NCBI GenBank assembly: GCA_025453975.1
Contig: JALOPI010000002.1
Span: 62,001-126,000 of the forward strand
Source of the DNA: Syntrophobacteraceae bacterium
Lineage (GTDB): Bacteria > Desulfobacterota > Syntrophobacteria > Syntrophobacterales > Syntrophobacteraceae
Reading direction: 5' to 3'
DNA: 64,000 nt
The position numbers were made by a program, and so were the translations under genes. Every line of letters begins with the position of its first letter. Positions within the stretch are counted from its first letter, which is position 1. The notes below the pieces were generated by a model. The model saw nothing but the letters and a program-made list of their open reading frames with translations, was not told the origin of the DNA and did no database searches. This document shows positions 7,976 to 16,218 of the stretch, piece after piece.

Positions 7976-9652
7976 TCACAGCGAGCTCACGGGGAGTCGC
8001 ACCTCGAAGGAGGCCGACTCCTGGGTCTGCTTCCAGTGGATGGTGCCCTCGTGGGCTTCCAGGATTTTCCGCGTCATGAGCAGCCCAAAGCCCACGCCCA
8101 GCGTTTTGCCGGAAAAGTCGAAGCCTGAAAGCACCTTGCCCACCTCATCGGGGATGGTCCATCCCCTTCCCGATATGAAGATTCGAACCTCTCCGGCGGC
8201 CCCTCCCGACGGCAGCTCCACCTGGATGACGGCGGACTCCTCCTCCACCAGCTGAACCACCGTCTTGAGGAGCTGCTGGATGGCCTTGCGAATGGCCTTG
8301 GCATCGATGAGCAGGGGCAGGAGCTCCCGTCCGTAGTTTCGAATGACCTCGATCCGCTTCTCTTCCATGAGATTCCGGAGCTCCTCGATGGCTTCGTCCA
8401 AAACCCCGATGAGATCGCTTTCGCTGAAGGTCGGCTGGTAGGGTTGGCTCACCGCGACCACACCCTTGAAAACCTGCTCCAGGCGAGAGGATTCCTGGAT
8501 GATGATGCTGGCGTACTTGAGCAGCTCGTTTTTCTCTTCGACGTTTCGGGCCAGCCGCTGGGCGAAGCCCCCAATGGCCATGAGGGGGTTCCTGATTTCG
8601 TGGGCCACGGCATCGAGCACGTTCTCGACAGCCTTTTTCTTGTCCATGAGGGCGTCCGAAAGGCACCAGTCGCCCGATCCCTGGTGCTCGGTGACGAGCT
8701 GGACGAACTTCTCGATGTTCAGCTGGAGGGTGCCGTTGATGCGCGCCAGGGCCACGTTGGCCTTTTCCAGGGCCTCCAGGATATCCTTGTCGGTGCTGGG
8801 CCGCAGGCGCAGAGCTTCCGCCGCTTCCTCCACCTGGAAGAAGGTCCGGCAGAGGATCTCGCTCACCTGCTCGGCGGACACGCCGATGGAAGCCGCCGTC
8901 TTCTGGATGATCTCGAAATCGGTTCGCCTGCCGAAGAAGAGCTGAGAGGCCGACCGCGCCAGCTCGAGGATCCTGGCCGGGATCGGTCGGCCATCCGCCA
9001 GGGCCTCGGGCCCGTGGAACCGCTGGGCCTCCACCAGGCTCTCGGGAAAATGCCATCGTTGAAGAACCACGCGGCCCACGGCTCGGTGGTCCAGGCCCAG
9101 ATGCTCCCGCTCCCAGTGGAGCGTTTCGGCCAGGGAGACGCTCCCGCCGGGGAAGCAGTCTCTCTGGGTGGCGGGGCAGATCTGGAAGAGGAGCAGCATC
9201 CCCATTTCCAGGATCAGTCCGCCCACGAACGCCTCTTCCTCGCTGAGGTCTGAATTCCCGAGGCACCGCGCGAAGTTCTGAGCAATGATCCCCCGGTAGA
9301 GGGAGGTCTTCCAGAACCGTTCGTAATCCATGCCCCCCACCCTGCCCATGGGGAACCCGTCCCGGAGCGAAACGGTGAGCGCCATGACCCGGAGTCGATT
9401 GAACCCCATGAGCAGGGCTGCGTCGGCGATGGAGGAGACCTGGCGGCGCCGCGCATAGGCGGCGGAGTTGGCCACCTTGATGAGGCGCGTGGTGAGGCCC
9501 GGGTCCTGCTCGATGATCCGTGCCAGACTCCTGGGAGTGGCCTTCTCGTCCGCGGCCAGCTCCACCAGCTGCATGAGCAGGGGGGAAGGGGACGGGAAGG
9601 TGTCCCACTCCACCAGCCGCCGCAGGATTACACTTCGCTCCTCCCTCTCCAT
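7976..9652 (-). CDS. HDOD-domain protein fused to a histidine kinase-like module
   Basis: 558 aa from the ATG at 9652, preceded by AAGGAGATTTGGAGA; the track start at 9700 adds 16 unsupported residues. Residues 1-250 form an HDOD domain (FPSPSPLLMQLVELAAD, IIEQDPGLTTRLIKVANSA, VGGLILEMGMLLLF). The C-terminal half has a clear H-box (AVAHEIRNPLMAIGGFAQR), but the ATP-binding lid is poor: the N-box Asn is replaced (IQQLLKTVVQL), the DxGxG motif reads ISGRGW, and G2 reads GVGFGL. It may be weak as a kinase or act only as a dimeric phosphate relay. It is cotranscribed with the REC-HK-REC gene. Confidence 0.82.
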   Translation of the reverse strand: MEREERSVILRRLVEWDTFPSPSPLLMQLVELAADEKATPRSLARIIEQDPGLTTRLIKVANSAAYARRRQVSSIADAALLMGFNRLRVMALTVSLRDGFPMGRVGGMDYERFWKTSLYRGIIAQNFARCLGNSDLSEEEAFVGGLILEMGMLLLFQICPATQRDCFPGGSVSLAETLHWEREHLGLDHRAVGRVVLQRWHFPESLVEAQRFHGPEALADGRPIPARILELARSASQLFFGRRTDFEIIQKTAASIGVSAEQVSEILCRTFFQVEEAAEALRLRPSTDKDILEALEKANVALARINGTLQLNIEKFVQLVTEHQGSGDWCLSDALMDKKKAVENVLDAVAHEIRNPLMAIGGFAQRLARNVEEKNELLKYASIIIQESSRLEQVFKGVVAVSQPYQPTFSESDLIGVLDEAIEELRNLMEEKRIEVIRNYGRELLPLLIDAKAIRKAIQQLLKTVVQLVEEESAVIQVELPSGGAAGEVRIFISGRGWTIPDEVGKVLSGFDFSGKTLGVGFGLLMTRKILEAHEGTIHWKQTQESASFEVRLPVSSL

Positions 9653-10348
9653 TCTCCAAATCTCCTTGGCCGGGCAGCCCCGCGATCGACTGCCGTGCAC
9701 TCAATGGCAAGTCATCCCGAACACTCGTGGATGGTCCGGATCGGGATCAGGAATGAACGCGCACCGGGTTGGCCGGCAGTGCGGCGGCCACGGGGTGGAC
9801 AAGAGCGCATGCCTTGGCCGCGGCGAAGCGCCCTGAGTGCAACGGGAGCCGGGGGAGGCGAAACGGCAATGGCGAGCGCCAGGCTTTTGGCCGTCATCGA
9901 GTGCGGAATGGGGGGCGGTGGCTCCCCGCGTATCCTCATGATGTACCATCCTTTTTGGGACAACCCGAGCATGTAATGCCTCAAATAATTATGATCCAAA
10001 ACGTGCTCATAAGGCAACAGGCATGACAGGGGCGGACGCCAGCATCCCGGTTATTGGCATATATTCCCAGAGGGTGGGGCAAAATCTACGGGACTCGGAT
10101 GAGCGCTGATGAGCTCCGATCTTCGCTGATTCTCCATTTCTTCTGTATTCATCAGCTTGAATCACTGCTCATCATGCGAATCAGCGTCCCGCTGCCGAGA
10201 TCATGGAACCTCGGTTGCTCCCCTTGATCGAGAAGATACACAGTGGCTTCCCAAAGGCTCGTGATTGTGAGAGGATTGAACAGTCATTCCTCGCCTTGAC
10301 AGGTCGCAAGCGGGCGAGTAAGCGGTGATCGCTCATGGGAGGTGTTTC
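9653..10348. other. Intergenic region with a 101-bp dispersed repeat
   Basis: Roughly 700 bases without a convincing gene; the track ORFs here lack ribosome binding sites and family features. It contains the first copy of a 101-bp inverted-end repeat at 10090-10190 and the GGGAGGTG ribosome binding site for the hydrolase at its right edge. Confidence 0.5.
10090..10190. repeat. 101-bp MITE-like repeat, copy 1
   Basis: Begins GGGACTCGGATGAGCGCTGATG and ends TCAGCGTCCC, so its ends are imperfect inverted repeats. A second copy of exactly the same length lies at 29082-29182, matching at roughly three quarters of positions, best at both ends. No coding capacity. Confidence 0.7.
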
Positions 10349-11152
10349 ATGACTCCGAGCTATAACCTTCTCGACAGGCCGGAAGTGCTGAGCCTGCTCT
10401 TTCACCCCAGGCGTGAGCCGTTCACGGCCGGCGCCGCGGGTCGATCTTCCGCTCGGGATGTGCTGGTCCCCGTGGGCGACTCGGTGCAGCTGGGGACTCG
10501 GCTCCATCTCTTCGATCCCTCCTTTGTCAATCTGCTTTTCTTTCATGGGAACGGCGAGATCGTGGCGGACTACGATGAAATGGGGCCCCTTTACCAGAGG
10601 ATCGGCGTCAATTTCTGTCCCGTGGATTATCGCGGCTATGGACGGTCCACCGGGATGCCCGCCTGCTCGACCCTCATTGGAGACGCCCACCTGGTCCTGG
10701 AGCATTTGACCCGATATCTGGGTGAGGAAAAGTACGACGGCCCGATGGTGGTCATGGGCCGCTCCCTGGGGAGCGCTCCCGCCATCGAGCTGGCTGCCGC
10801 CGACGGAAGTCGCGTCCGGGGGCTCATTGTCGAAAGCGGGTTTGCCCATACTCTGTCGCTCCTTCGCCGGGTGGGGGTCAACGTGGAGTGGCTCGGGCCG
10901 GTCGCTGGCGATCCAGTGGGGAACCGCGAGAAAATGGGTCGCATCAGGCAGCCGACTTTGATCATCCATGGGGAGCTCGACAGGATCATCCCTTTTTCGG
11001 ATGCCATGGACCTCCACGAGGCTTCGGCGGCCAGTGAAAAACGGCTCCTCATGATCCCCGACGCCGGGCACAATGACATTTTCTACAGGGGTGTCACCCC
11101 ATACATGGCAGCCATCAAGGGCTTCGTGGAGCGCGTGAGGGAGGCGGGATAA
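10349..11152 (+). CDS. Alpha/beta hydrolase
   Basis: 267 aa from the ATG at 10349, which has GGGAGGTG in front; the track start at 10325 does not. The fold markers are LLFFHGNGE (oxyanion region), the nucleophile elbow GRSLGS, an acid in HGELDRIIP and the His in DAGHNDIF. It resembles the BEM46/YfhR-type serine hydrolases. No signal peptide, so cytosolic. The next gene follows with no gap (TAA then ATG). Confidence 0.85.
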   Translation: MTPSYNLLDRPEVLSLLFHPRREPFTAGAAGRSSARDVLVPVGDSVQLGTRLHLFDPSFVNLLFFHGNGEIVADYDEMGPLYQRIGVNFCPVDYRGYGRSTGMPACSTLIGDAHLVLEHLTRYLGEEKYDGPMVVMGRSLGSAPAIELAAADGSRVRGLIVESGFAHTLSLLRRVGVNVEWLGPVAGDPVGNREKMGRIRQPTLIIHGELDRIIPFSDAMDLHEASAASEKRLLMIPDAGHNDIFYRGVTPYMAAIKGFVERVREAG

Positions 11153-11503
11153 ATGAGCACCGAGACCATGCTGGACAACATCGTCGCCATCCAGGTGGCT
11201 GAAACGACCTCGGCCCGGGAAGTGGAGCACGTGACGGAGGCCGTGAGGCGAGCCGCCATGGAATGGGGTAGGATCAGGATCTTTGTGGATGTGGATGGCT
11301 TTCGGCACATGGAGCCCGACGCGCTGACCGCGAAGCTCAGCTTTCTGGCGGCTCATGGCGACCACATCGAGCGCATGGCCCTGGTGTGCCGGCGCGTGTG
11401 GATCAAGGCCTGGGTGCTGGCCGGCGGAATCGAGCTGCCGGGCGAGGTGAAGGTCTTCGACAAGACGGAGGAGAAGGACGCCTGGCAATGGATCCGGTTT
11501 TAG
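11153..11503 (+). CDS. STAS/SpoIIAA-like protein
   Basis: 116 aa. The pattern IRIFVDVDGFRHMEPDALTAKLSFLAAHGDHIERMALVCRRVW, with a C-terminal WQWIRF, fits the SpoIIAA-like STAS family (formerly DUF3478), a lipocalin-independent small fold found as stand-alone proteins. The biochemical role is unknown. It starts immediately after the hydrolase stop and appears cotranscribed with it. Confidence 0.7.
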   Translation: MSTETMLDNIVAIQVAETTSAREVEHVTEAVRRAAMEWGRIRIFVDVDGFRHMEPDALTAKLSFLAAHGDHIERMALVCRRVWIKAWVLAGGIELPGEVKVFDKTEEKDAWQWIRF

Positions 11504-11766
11504 AGCAGCTCCTGGCTCTGGACTGGAAGGCGGAGCGGTTGCGGGAGTGGCTGGAGGGTCTGGTGGGGAGGCAGGGCCAGACCCTGGCCGGGTGTGTGGG
11601 GCTTCGGGCCGAAAAGGATCCCTCCCTCCAGGCTGCCGCATTCCGGCTCCTCCGGATGGAAGGCCCACTGGAATGTGATGATCTGCCTGGTGAGGGAGCC
11701 CGACGAGATGGCTCCTCCGTGGCGAAACGCCGGGGCAGGTCCCAATTTTACGAAAGGGAGGAATCC
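11488..11766 (+). other. In-frame 93-codon reading frame upstream of the FKBP gene
   Basis: An ATG at 11488, inside the end of the STAS gene, opens a frame that runs without a stop into the FKBP gene. The predicted stretch (EQLLALDWKAERLREWLEGL) is amphipathic-helical and has coding-like composition, but no ribosome binding site is obvious, whereas the FKBP ATG has a strong one. It may be an N-terminal extension, a translated leader, or chance. Confidence 0.3.
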
Positions 11767-12201
11767 ATGGCTCAGGCCAGGCTCGGTGATACGGTTGCGG
11801 TGCATTACCACGGGACGCTCGAGGATGGTACGGTGTTCAGCTCGACCTTCGAGGAAAAGGAGCCCTTCGAGTTCACCATCGGGCAGCAAAGGGTGCTTCC
11901 GCTGTTTGAAGAGGCGGTGATGGGACTGAGGGAGGGGGAGACGGTCGACATCACCATCGCCCCCCGGGATGGCTACGGCGAGCACCGGCAGGAATTCGTT
12001 TTTGCCATGGACCGCAAGCAGGCCCCCGAGCACTTGAAGCTGGAACTGGGCAGGCGATTGCAGATCCGCTCCAATGAAGGTAAAATGGTTGTTGCGACCA
12101 TAACGGCTCTGACGGATGACACCGTCGTTCTGGATGCCAACGATCCGCTGGCGGGAAAAACCCTGAATTTTCGAATCGAGCTGCTCCAGATCAAGTCGTG
12201 A
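11767..12201 (+). CDS. FKBP-type peptidyl-prolyl isomerase, SlyD-like
   Basis: 144 aa from the ATG at 11767, preceded by GAAAGGGAGGAATCC. GDTVAVHYHGTLEDGTVFSS is the FKBP opening, and FTIGQQRVLPLFEEAVMGLREGE with the following inserted flap (GYGEHRQEFVFAMDR) is the SlyD-type layout with an IF chaperone domain. The His/Cys-rich metal-binding tail of E. coli SlyD is absent; the protein ends at FRIELLQIKS. It would act as a folding helper in the cytosol. Confidence 0.92.
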   Translation: MAQARLGDTVAVHYHGTLEDGTVFSSTFEEKEPFEFTIGQQRVLPLFEEAVMGLREGETVDITIAPRDGYGEHRQEFVFAMDRKQAPEHLKLELGRRLQIRSNEGKMVVATITALTDDTVVLDANDPLAGKTLNFRIELLQIKS

Positions 12202-12454
12202 TCTCCAAAAACTCAACCGGTGAGCCGCACCCACGCCGTGCCACGCACCTTCGCCATTGAAGGTCGACCTCCCACGCTGGGTAACATGCTGAGTCTGACC
12301 TGACCCCGTTCACTTTCCCCTTGCGCGCCCTCTGAGCCTCACTCCCGGATGCTGTCGAAATCCTGCCGCGCGTGCCGTGCACCGCGGGCGAAGAAGACGG
12401 CCTTGCCCTGCACCCTGTCCCCTGGGTCCCTCGGGGCGGAAGGGGAGAGATGCC

Positions 12455-12724
12455 ATGAGCATGTATCTATACGATGATATGAAGGAAATGAAGGACTTCC
12501 TGGCCTACCGGGAGGAGGTGCGGCGACTGGAAGGCGAGTACCTGGAGATACGCCTTCTCCTCCGGGACGCCGAGGCGCAGCTCAGGGTGGACCCCGAAAG
12601 CGAGTATCTGGCGGCCAAGGTGATCTACCTGCGCAAGAGGCTCAAAGGGCTGGAGAGCCTGGCCCCTCGACTGGCGGCGGACCACCCCCTGGAAATCGCC
12701 CTCTGGGCGCCACCCCACGGCTGA
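12455..12724 (+). CDS. Small helical protein at the head of the Ubl-like operon
   Basis: 89 aa from the ATG at 12455 with AGGGGAGAGATGCC upstream. Nearly all of it is predicted coiled-coil helix (FLAYREEVRRLEGEYLEIRLLL, AAKVIYLRKRLKGLES), ending in WAPPHG. No family is recognised. Only 28 bases separate it from the E1-like gene, so it is probably the first gene of that operon. Confidence 0.65.
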   Translation: MSMYLYDDMKEMKDFLAYREEVRRLEGEYLEIRLLLRDAEAQLRVDPESEYLAAKVIYLRKRLKGLESLAPRLAADHPLEIALWAPPHG

Positions 12725-12752
12725 TTGAGGAGCCATGGGCCGGGAGTGAGGA

Positions 12753-14006
12753 ATGGCCGTGTCCCGTCTCGACCGACAGCTGCGCATCGAGGGCTGGGAT
12801 CAGTCTGCCCTGGACCGGTCCCGGATCGGGGTGGTGGGGGACGACGATCTGCTGGCTTCGCTCTTCGTGCTGTCGGCGGCGGCATTGGGGGTGAGCCGGC
12901 TCGTGGTGGTGGCACCTCTTCTGGATCGCCGGCTGGTGGACATGGCCCTTGGGCTGCACCCCCTTCTCGACCTGACGCACCTCCAGGGCTTCCACACCCA
13001 TCCGGCCATGGACGGGTGTTTCGGGCGGTGCGACCTCCTGGTGGATCTGAGCCACTACGGCCTGGCCAACAAGCTGCTCCTGGAGCGGGGCTTCCGTGAG
13101 GATCTCCCCGTGCTGAGGGGGTTTTGCCTCGAAACGGGTGACGTCCAGGGGCTTCGGGCCTTCAGCTATGTGAAGGGCCGTGAATGGCGGGAGATCGAGG
13201 GGATCATCAGTCCCATGAGCCTGCCAGGGAAGCACTTCGACGACGGGGCTCTCGACATCATCGTGGCGGGGATGGTCCTGGAGGAGGTCCGGAGCATCCT
13301 GATGCATCGGAGGGCTTATCCGGGCCTCGTGGAATATCGAAGGGGAAGGCTTCACGGCGGGGGGCGGCAGTCAGAGATCCTCGTGGTGGGAGCGGGAGCG
13401 CTGGGGAATTTCGTGGGACTGGGACTGGCGCTTTCGGGATTCTCCCGTTGTACCTTCATGGACCCCGACGTGGTGGAGCTGACGAACCTGAACCGTCAGG
13501 TTTTCTTTCACGACGCGGTGGGGCAAAGGAAATCGGAGGTCCTGTCAGGGCGGCTGAGCCGTCTCTTCGGCCTGGAGAGCCGGGCCGAGGTCGCCTACAT
13601 CCAGGACCACCCGGACCTGGGCGCTTATGATGTGGTGCTCGACTGCGTGGACAGCTTCGAGACCAGGATCTTCCTGAGCGAGCAGTGCCAAAGGCAGAAG
13701 AAAAGGCTCATCAGTGGCGGGACCAGCCCCAGCGCGGCCCAGGTGGTCGTGTACGATCCCGCCCGGGGGGGGCCTGCGCCCGCGGAGCTGCTGGGGCTTG
13801 CCGAGATCGTGCGCGCGCGGGGGGAGGCGTCGAGGCTCCGGGAGCGGGCATCCTGCACTTACCAGCCCGACCCGTCGGTGGTCATGACCAATCAGATCGC
13901 CGCCGGATTCATGGTGGAGAGGCTCCGGATGCTGCTGGACGGGCAGGAGCCCGGGAACGTGTTTTATGATTCCGCCAGCGATTTGAGAGTGGTGGCGGGA
14001 GATTGA
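12753..14006 (+). CDS. E1-like (ThiF/MoeB/UBA superfamily) protein with two Rossmann domains
   Basis: 417 aa. Residues 1-185 begin like a ThiF domain (SRLDRQLRIEGWDQSALDRSR) but the nucleotide motif is degenerate (VVGDDDLLAS), so this half is probably inactive. Residues 205-417 form an intact adenylation domain: GAGALG (213-218), MDPDVVELTNLNRQ with the Arg finger at 248, Lys260, DCVDSFETR, and a Cys at 368 in SCTYQPDPSVVMTNQ, the expected site of the thioester or persulfide. No CxxC zinc pairs are visible. Known E1-like enzymes adenylate the C-terminal glycine of a ubiquitin-like protein; partners are inferred from the neighbouring E2-like and JAB genes. Confidence 0.88.
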   Translation: MAVSRLDRQLRIEGWDQSALDRSRIGVVGDDDLLASLFVLSAAALGVSRLVVVAPLLDRRLVDMALGLHPLLDLTHLQGFHTHPAMDGCFGRCDLLVDLSHYGLANKLLLERGFREDLPVLRGFCLETGDVQGLRAFSYVKGREWREIEGIISPMSLPGKHFDDGALDIIVAGMVLEEVRSILMHRRAYPGLVEYRRGRLHGGGRQSEILVVGAGALGNFVGLGLALSGFSRCTFMDPDVVELTNLNRQVFFHDAVGQRKSEVLSGRLSRLFGLESRAEVAYIQDHPDLGAYDVVLDCVDSFETRIFLSEQCQRQKKRLISGGTSPSAAQVVVYDPARGGPAPAELLGLAEIVRARGEASRLRERASCTYQPDPSVVMTNQIAAGFMVERLRMLLDGQEPGNVFYDSASDLRVVAGD

Positions 14007-14097
14007 GGATGTCGACGCGGAGGAGGGGCCGGGGACGCATGGGACGCGTGGCTGGCTTTTCGCGCCGCGATGGCTTGGGATTCACGAGGAGGGTGTC

Positions 14098-14487
14098 ATG
14101 TCGGAGGTCGAGCTGAAAGAAGCCGTGGGCGCCAGGGAAGCTCCCGAGGGGCTGCCTCTCGTGGTGGAGATCATTCCCGGGCAGGCCGCCGAGGGACTGA
14201 TCGATATCCACGAGGCGGGAAGCTACGAAGGGAAGACGCTGCGCAAGCTCTGCGACAAGATGCTGAGCCGAAAGGAATGGACTCTGGAGGAGCGACTGAT
14301 CATCGAGGACATCAACCGGCAGCTGCGCGGCGGGAAGATGTTGTGCCGGGGACAGGAGATCGAGGGTTATGCCCTGGATTATTCCGTTCCCGAGGAGACG
14401 GAGGCGGGAGAGCGTTATTTTTATGTGCCCGTTCGGGTCATCAAGCCCCAGGAGGGGGGATGCCGCCAGCGGTCTGAAGGAGACTGA
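14098..14487 (+). CDS. Small protein with Gly-Gly and short tail; candidate ubiquitin-like modifier
   Basis: 129 aa, strong ribosome binding site (GAGGAGGGTGTC). A strand-like LPLVVEIIPG, helices (KTLRKLCDKML, TLEERLIIEDINRQL), then strand-like segments end in YFYVPVRVIKPQEGG followed by eight residues. A C-terminal Gly-Gly with a removable tail is how many ubiquitin-like precursors look, and a JAB peptidase sits in the same operon. I do not recognise the family, the extra helix is unusual for a beta-grasp fold, and this assignment is inference. It lies 3 bases before the E2-like gene. Confidence 0.6.
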   Translation: MSEVELKEAVGAREAPEGLPLVVEIIPGQAAEGLIDIHEAGSYEGKTLRKLCDKMLSRKEWTLEERLIIEDINRQLRGGKMLCRGQEIEGYALDYSVPEETEAGERYFYVPVRVIKPQEGGCRQRSEGD

Positions 14488-14490
14488 GCG

Positions 14491-15609
14491 GTGCTGCGCC
14501 TGTTCCATCCGGACATGAAGCTTGTCCTCGGGTCCGGCATGCTTTACGCGCCCCTTCCGCTGGATCCGGATATCGCCCTTGAGGCTCGAGAGCGGGTCGA
14601 GGCGTCGAGGGCGGGACCTGGAGACATGGAAAGTCAGCCTCCAGTCCTCGTGGAGCGTGACGGCAGGCCTTTCGTCCTCTCCCTGAGCCTGGAATCGCTC
14701 GTGGAGGGCTACGACCGGATCGACGGGGACGGCTATGAACGGCTCCGGCGGATCACCCTGGAGGGGCTCGAGGCTCCCCGGGACCTCCCGGCGGCCGTGT
14801 CACCCGATGGCAGGCTCGGGACCATCGTCTTCGGGATCATGCCCCATTTCGTCCGCAAGGGCGGGGGGCTGCGACGGGGACCGTTGACCGACGAGGCCTT
14901 CCTGGAATTCCTGTGGACCAGGCTGAATGTTCCCGGCGCTTGTCTGGAGGAGGCCGACAGGATTCTGGATGCGGCACCCGTGCGGGAGCGGCTGAAGGGT
15001 CTGAGCGGCCTGGAGCAGGAGGTCGAGGGGCTCGAGGACGGGCCCCTCGACGGAGAGGCTCTCAAGCGGTGGCTCCAGGGCGCTCTGCGGGGTCTCATCG
15101 TGAGGCGCGAGAGGGCTCGCCTGGAGGGAGAGCTGCGGGCCCGAGGGCAATGGGGTGAATCCAAGCGTAAGCACGTGGCCGTCATGCTTCACCTGGCCCA
15201 AGGGGGGGCGCTGGAGCTGGATGGCTTTGGCTTCACGAGGGTCGGGTCCCGGGAGGACTACGTCATCTACAAGCGGACGGGCGAGTTCATTCTCGAGGAT
15301 TACTACGGGCAGAAATACCGGTTCCCGGACTGCCGGGTGGCCGTGTCCACGGCCGGACCCTTGAGGCCGGTGGTGCTGGAGTCCTACAAGCATCCGTTTC
15401 TCCGCCATCACCTGCCCGGCCAGGAGATCTGTCTCGGCGGTTACCTCTGGCCAGGAGAGCCCACCGCGGAGAGTATCATCAGGCTCCTGGAAGATGGGAT
15501 CAACGCCCTGCTGCACGGCTATGATGCGCGGCGGCGCAACGGGTACCACAGCCTCGACAAAACGCTCTACTATGTCAAGAGCATCACATTCGAGGACTAT
15601 CGAGTCTGA
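14491..15609 (+). CDS. E2-like (UBC/RWD-fold) protein
   Basis: 372 aa with a GTG start and AAGGAG upstream. Residues 1-225 are unassigned and largely helical in the second part. Residues ~235-345 follow the E2 pattern in order: beta strands, a Pro-containing turn (YRFPDCRVAV), the HP motif (ESYKHPFL, His301), the active-site-like Cys314 in GQEICLGG, Trp320 six residues later, and the helix PTAESIIRLLEDGINALL. This is the HPN...CL...W..P order of ubiquitin-conjugating enzymes. The assignment is by motif, not search. It would accept a ubiquitin-like protein from the E1-like enzyme two genes upstream. Confidence 0.72.
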   Translation: MLRLFHPDMKLVLGSGMLYAPLPLDPDIALEARERVEASRAGPGDMESQPPVLVERDGRPFVLSLSLESLVEGYDRIDGDGYERLRRITLEGLEAPRDLPAAVSPDGRLGTIVFGIMPHFVRKGGGLRRGPLTDEAFLEFLWTRLNVPGACLEEADRILDAAPVRERLKGLSGLEQEVEGLEDGPLDGEALKRWLQGALRGLIVRRERARLEGELRARGQWGESKRKHVAVMLHLAQGGALELDGFGFTRVGSREDYVIYKRTGEFILEDYYGQKYRFPDCRVAVSTAGPLRPVVLESYKHPFLRHHLPGQEICLGGYLWPGEPTAESIIRLLEDGINALLHGYDARRRNGYHSLDKTLYYVKSITFEDYRV

Positions 15610-15625
15610 GGGGTCCTGGTCCACC

Positions 15626-16111
15626 ATGAACCTGGCACGGGTCATACGAAGCGATCGAGCCCGCCAGAGGCATAGGCTGCCCCGGGAGCCCGGGATCTTT
15701 CAGGTTCTGGGCTGCATCGTCAAGGCCCACGGCCTGAAGCGGGACTTCCTGGAGCGGCTGAAGAGGGCCGTGGGGGATCGTCGAAGGAATGAGGGGCAAA
15801 GCCTGCGGGTCCGGGCCAAGAGCGCGCTGGAGGTCCCACCCTTCGTCCTGGTGTCCTGGGAGGAATACGGACTGGTGCGGGAAATCATGGCGACGGTGGA
15901 CAACCCCTACCTCGTCTTCGCTCGCTCGCCCGAAGAGATCCTCCTCTCCACACCCCTTCACGAGAAGGACCCTGCGTTGGAGCCCGGTGAGCTGCTGCAT
16001 CACGATTTCGAGACACTCCTCATGGCCGAGGAAGCTCGAGGGGAGATCCGGGATGGGGGGAGCGGCTCTCCCCGAAACCCTCCGGTGGGAGGGGAGCCGG
16101 AGATGACTTGA
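15626..16111 (+). CDS. Protein of unknown function in the Ubl-like operon (161 aa)
   Basis: Start taken at the ATG at 15626, 16 bases after the E2-like stop; the track start at 15494 overlaps that gene. The N-terminus is basic (MNLARVIRSDRARQRHR), followed by a mixed alpha/beta region (VPPFVLVSWEEYGLVREIM) and a Gly/Pro-rich, probably disordered tail that includes PPVGG four to five residues before the end. No family recognised. Its stop overlaps a possible 36-codon ORF. Confidence 0.6.
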   Translation: MNLARVIRSDRARQRHRLPREPGIFQVLGCIVKAHGLKRDFLERLKRAVGDRRRNEGQSLRVRAKSALEVPPFVLVSWEEYGLVREIMATVDNPYLVFARSPEEILLSTPLHEKDPALEPGELLHHDFETLLMAEEARGEIRDGGSGSPRNPPVGGEPEMT

Positions 16112-16218
16112 GGCTGGATGTGGTCGAGGGGCTCCTTACGCCGTCCTCGCAGGATCGAATCCTTCAGCTCCGGGCCTTGCTCGCGAAGCTCGGGCACACG
16201 GAGCCTCAGGGGGAATGA
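16108..16218 (+). CDS. Possible 36-aa micro-ORF bridging two operon genes
   Basis: Too short for the track. A TTG at 16108 overlaps the upstream stop by four bases, and the stop TGA overlaps the next gene's ATG by the ATGA arrangement. The product (VEGLLTPSSQDRILQLRALL core) is amphipathic. Such double overlap is typical of a translated gene, but the start is weak; a GTG at 16120 is an alternative. It may simply be a chance frame. Confidence 0.35.
   Translation: MRLDVVEGLLTPSSQDRILQLRALLAKLGHTEPQGE

Noticed and set aside
9712-10017. Minus- and plus-strand ORFs of 80-100 aa in the 9.7-10.0 kb gap
   Set aside because: No ribosome binding site, no family features, composition explained by GC-rich overlap.
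12202-12454. CTGACCTGACCCCGTTCACTTTCCCC at about 12293-12319 resembling transposon-flank sequence
   Set aside because: Single copy in the window, no transposase or partner repeat seen; too little to call an element.
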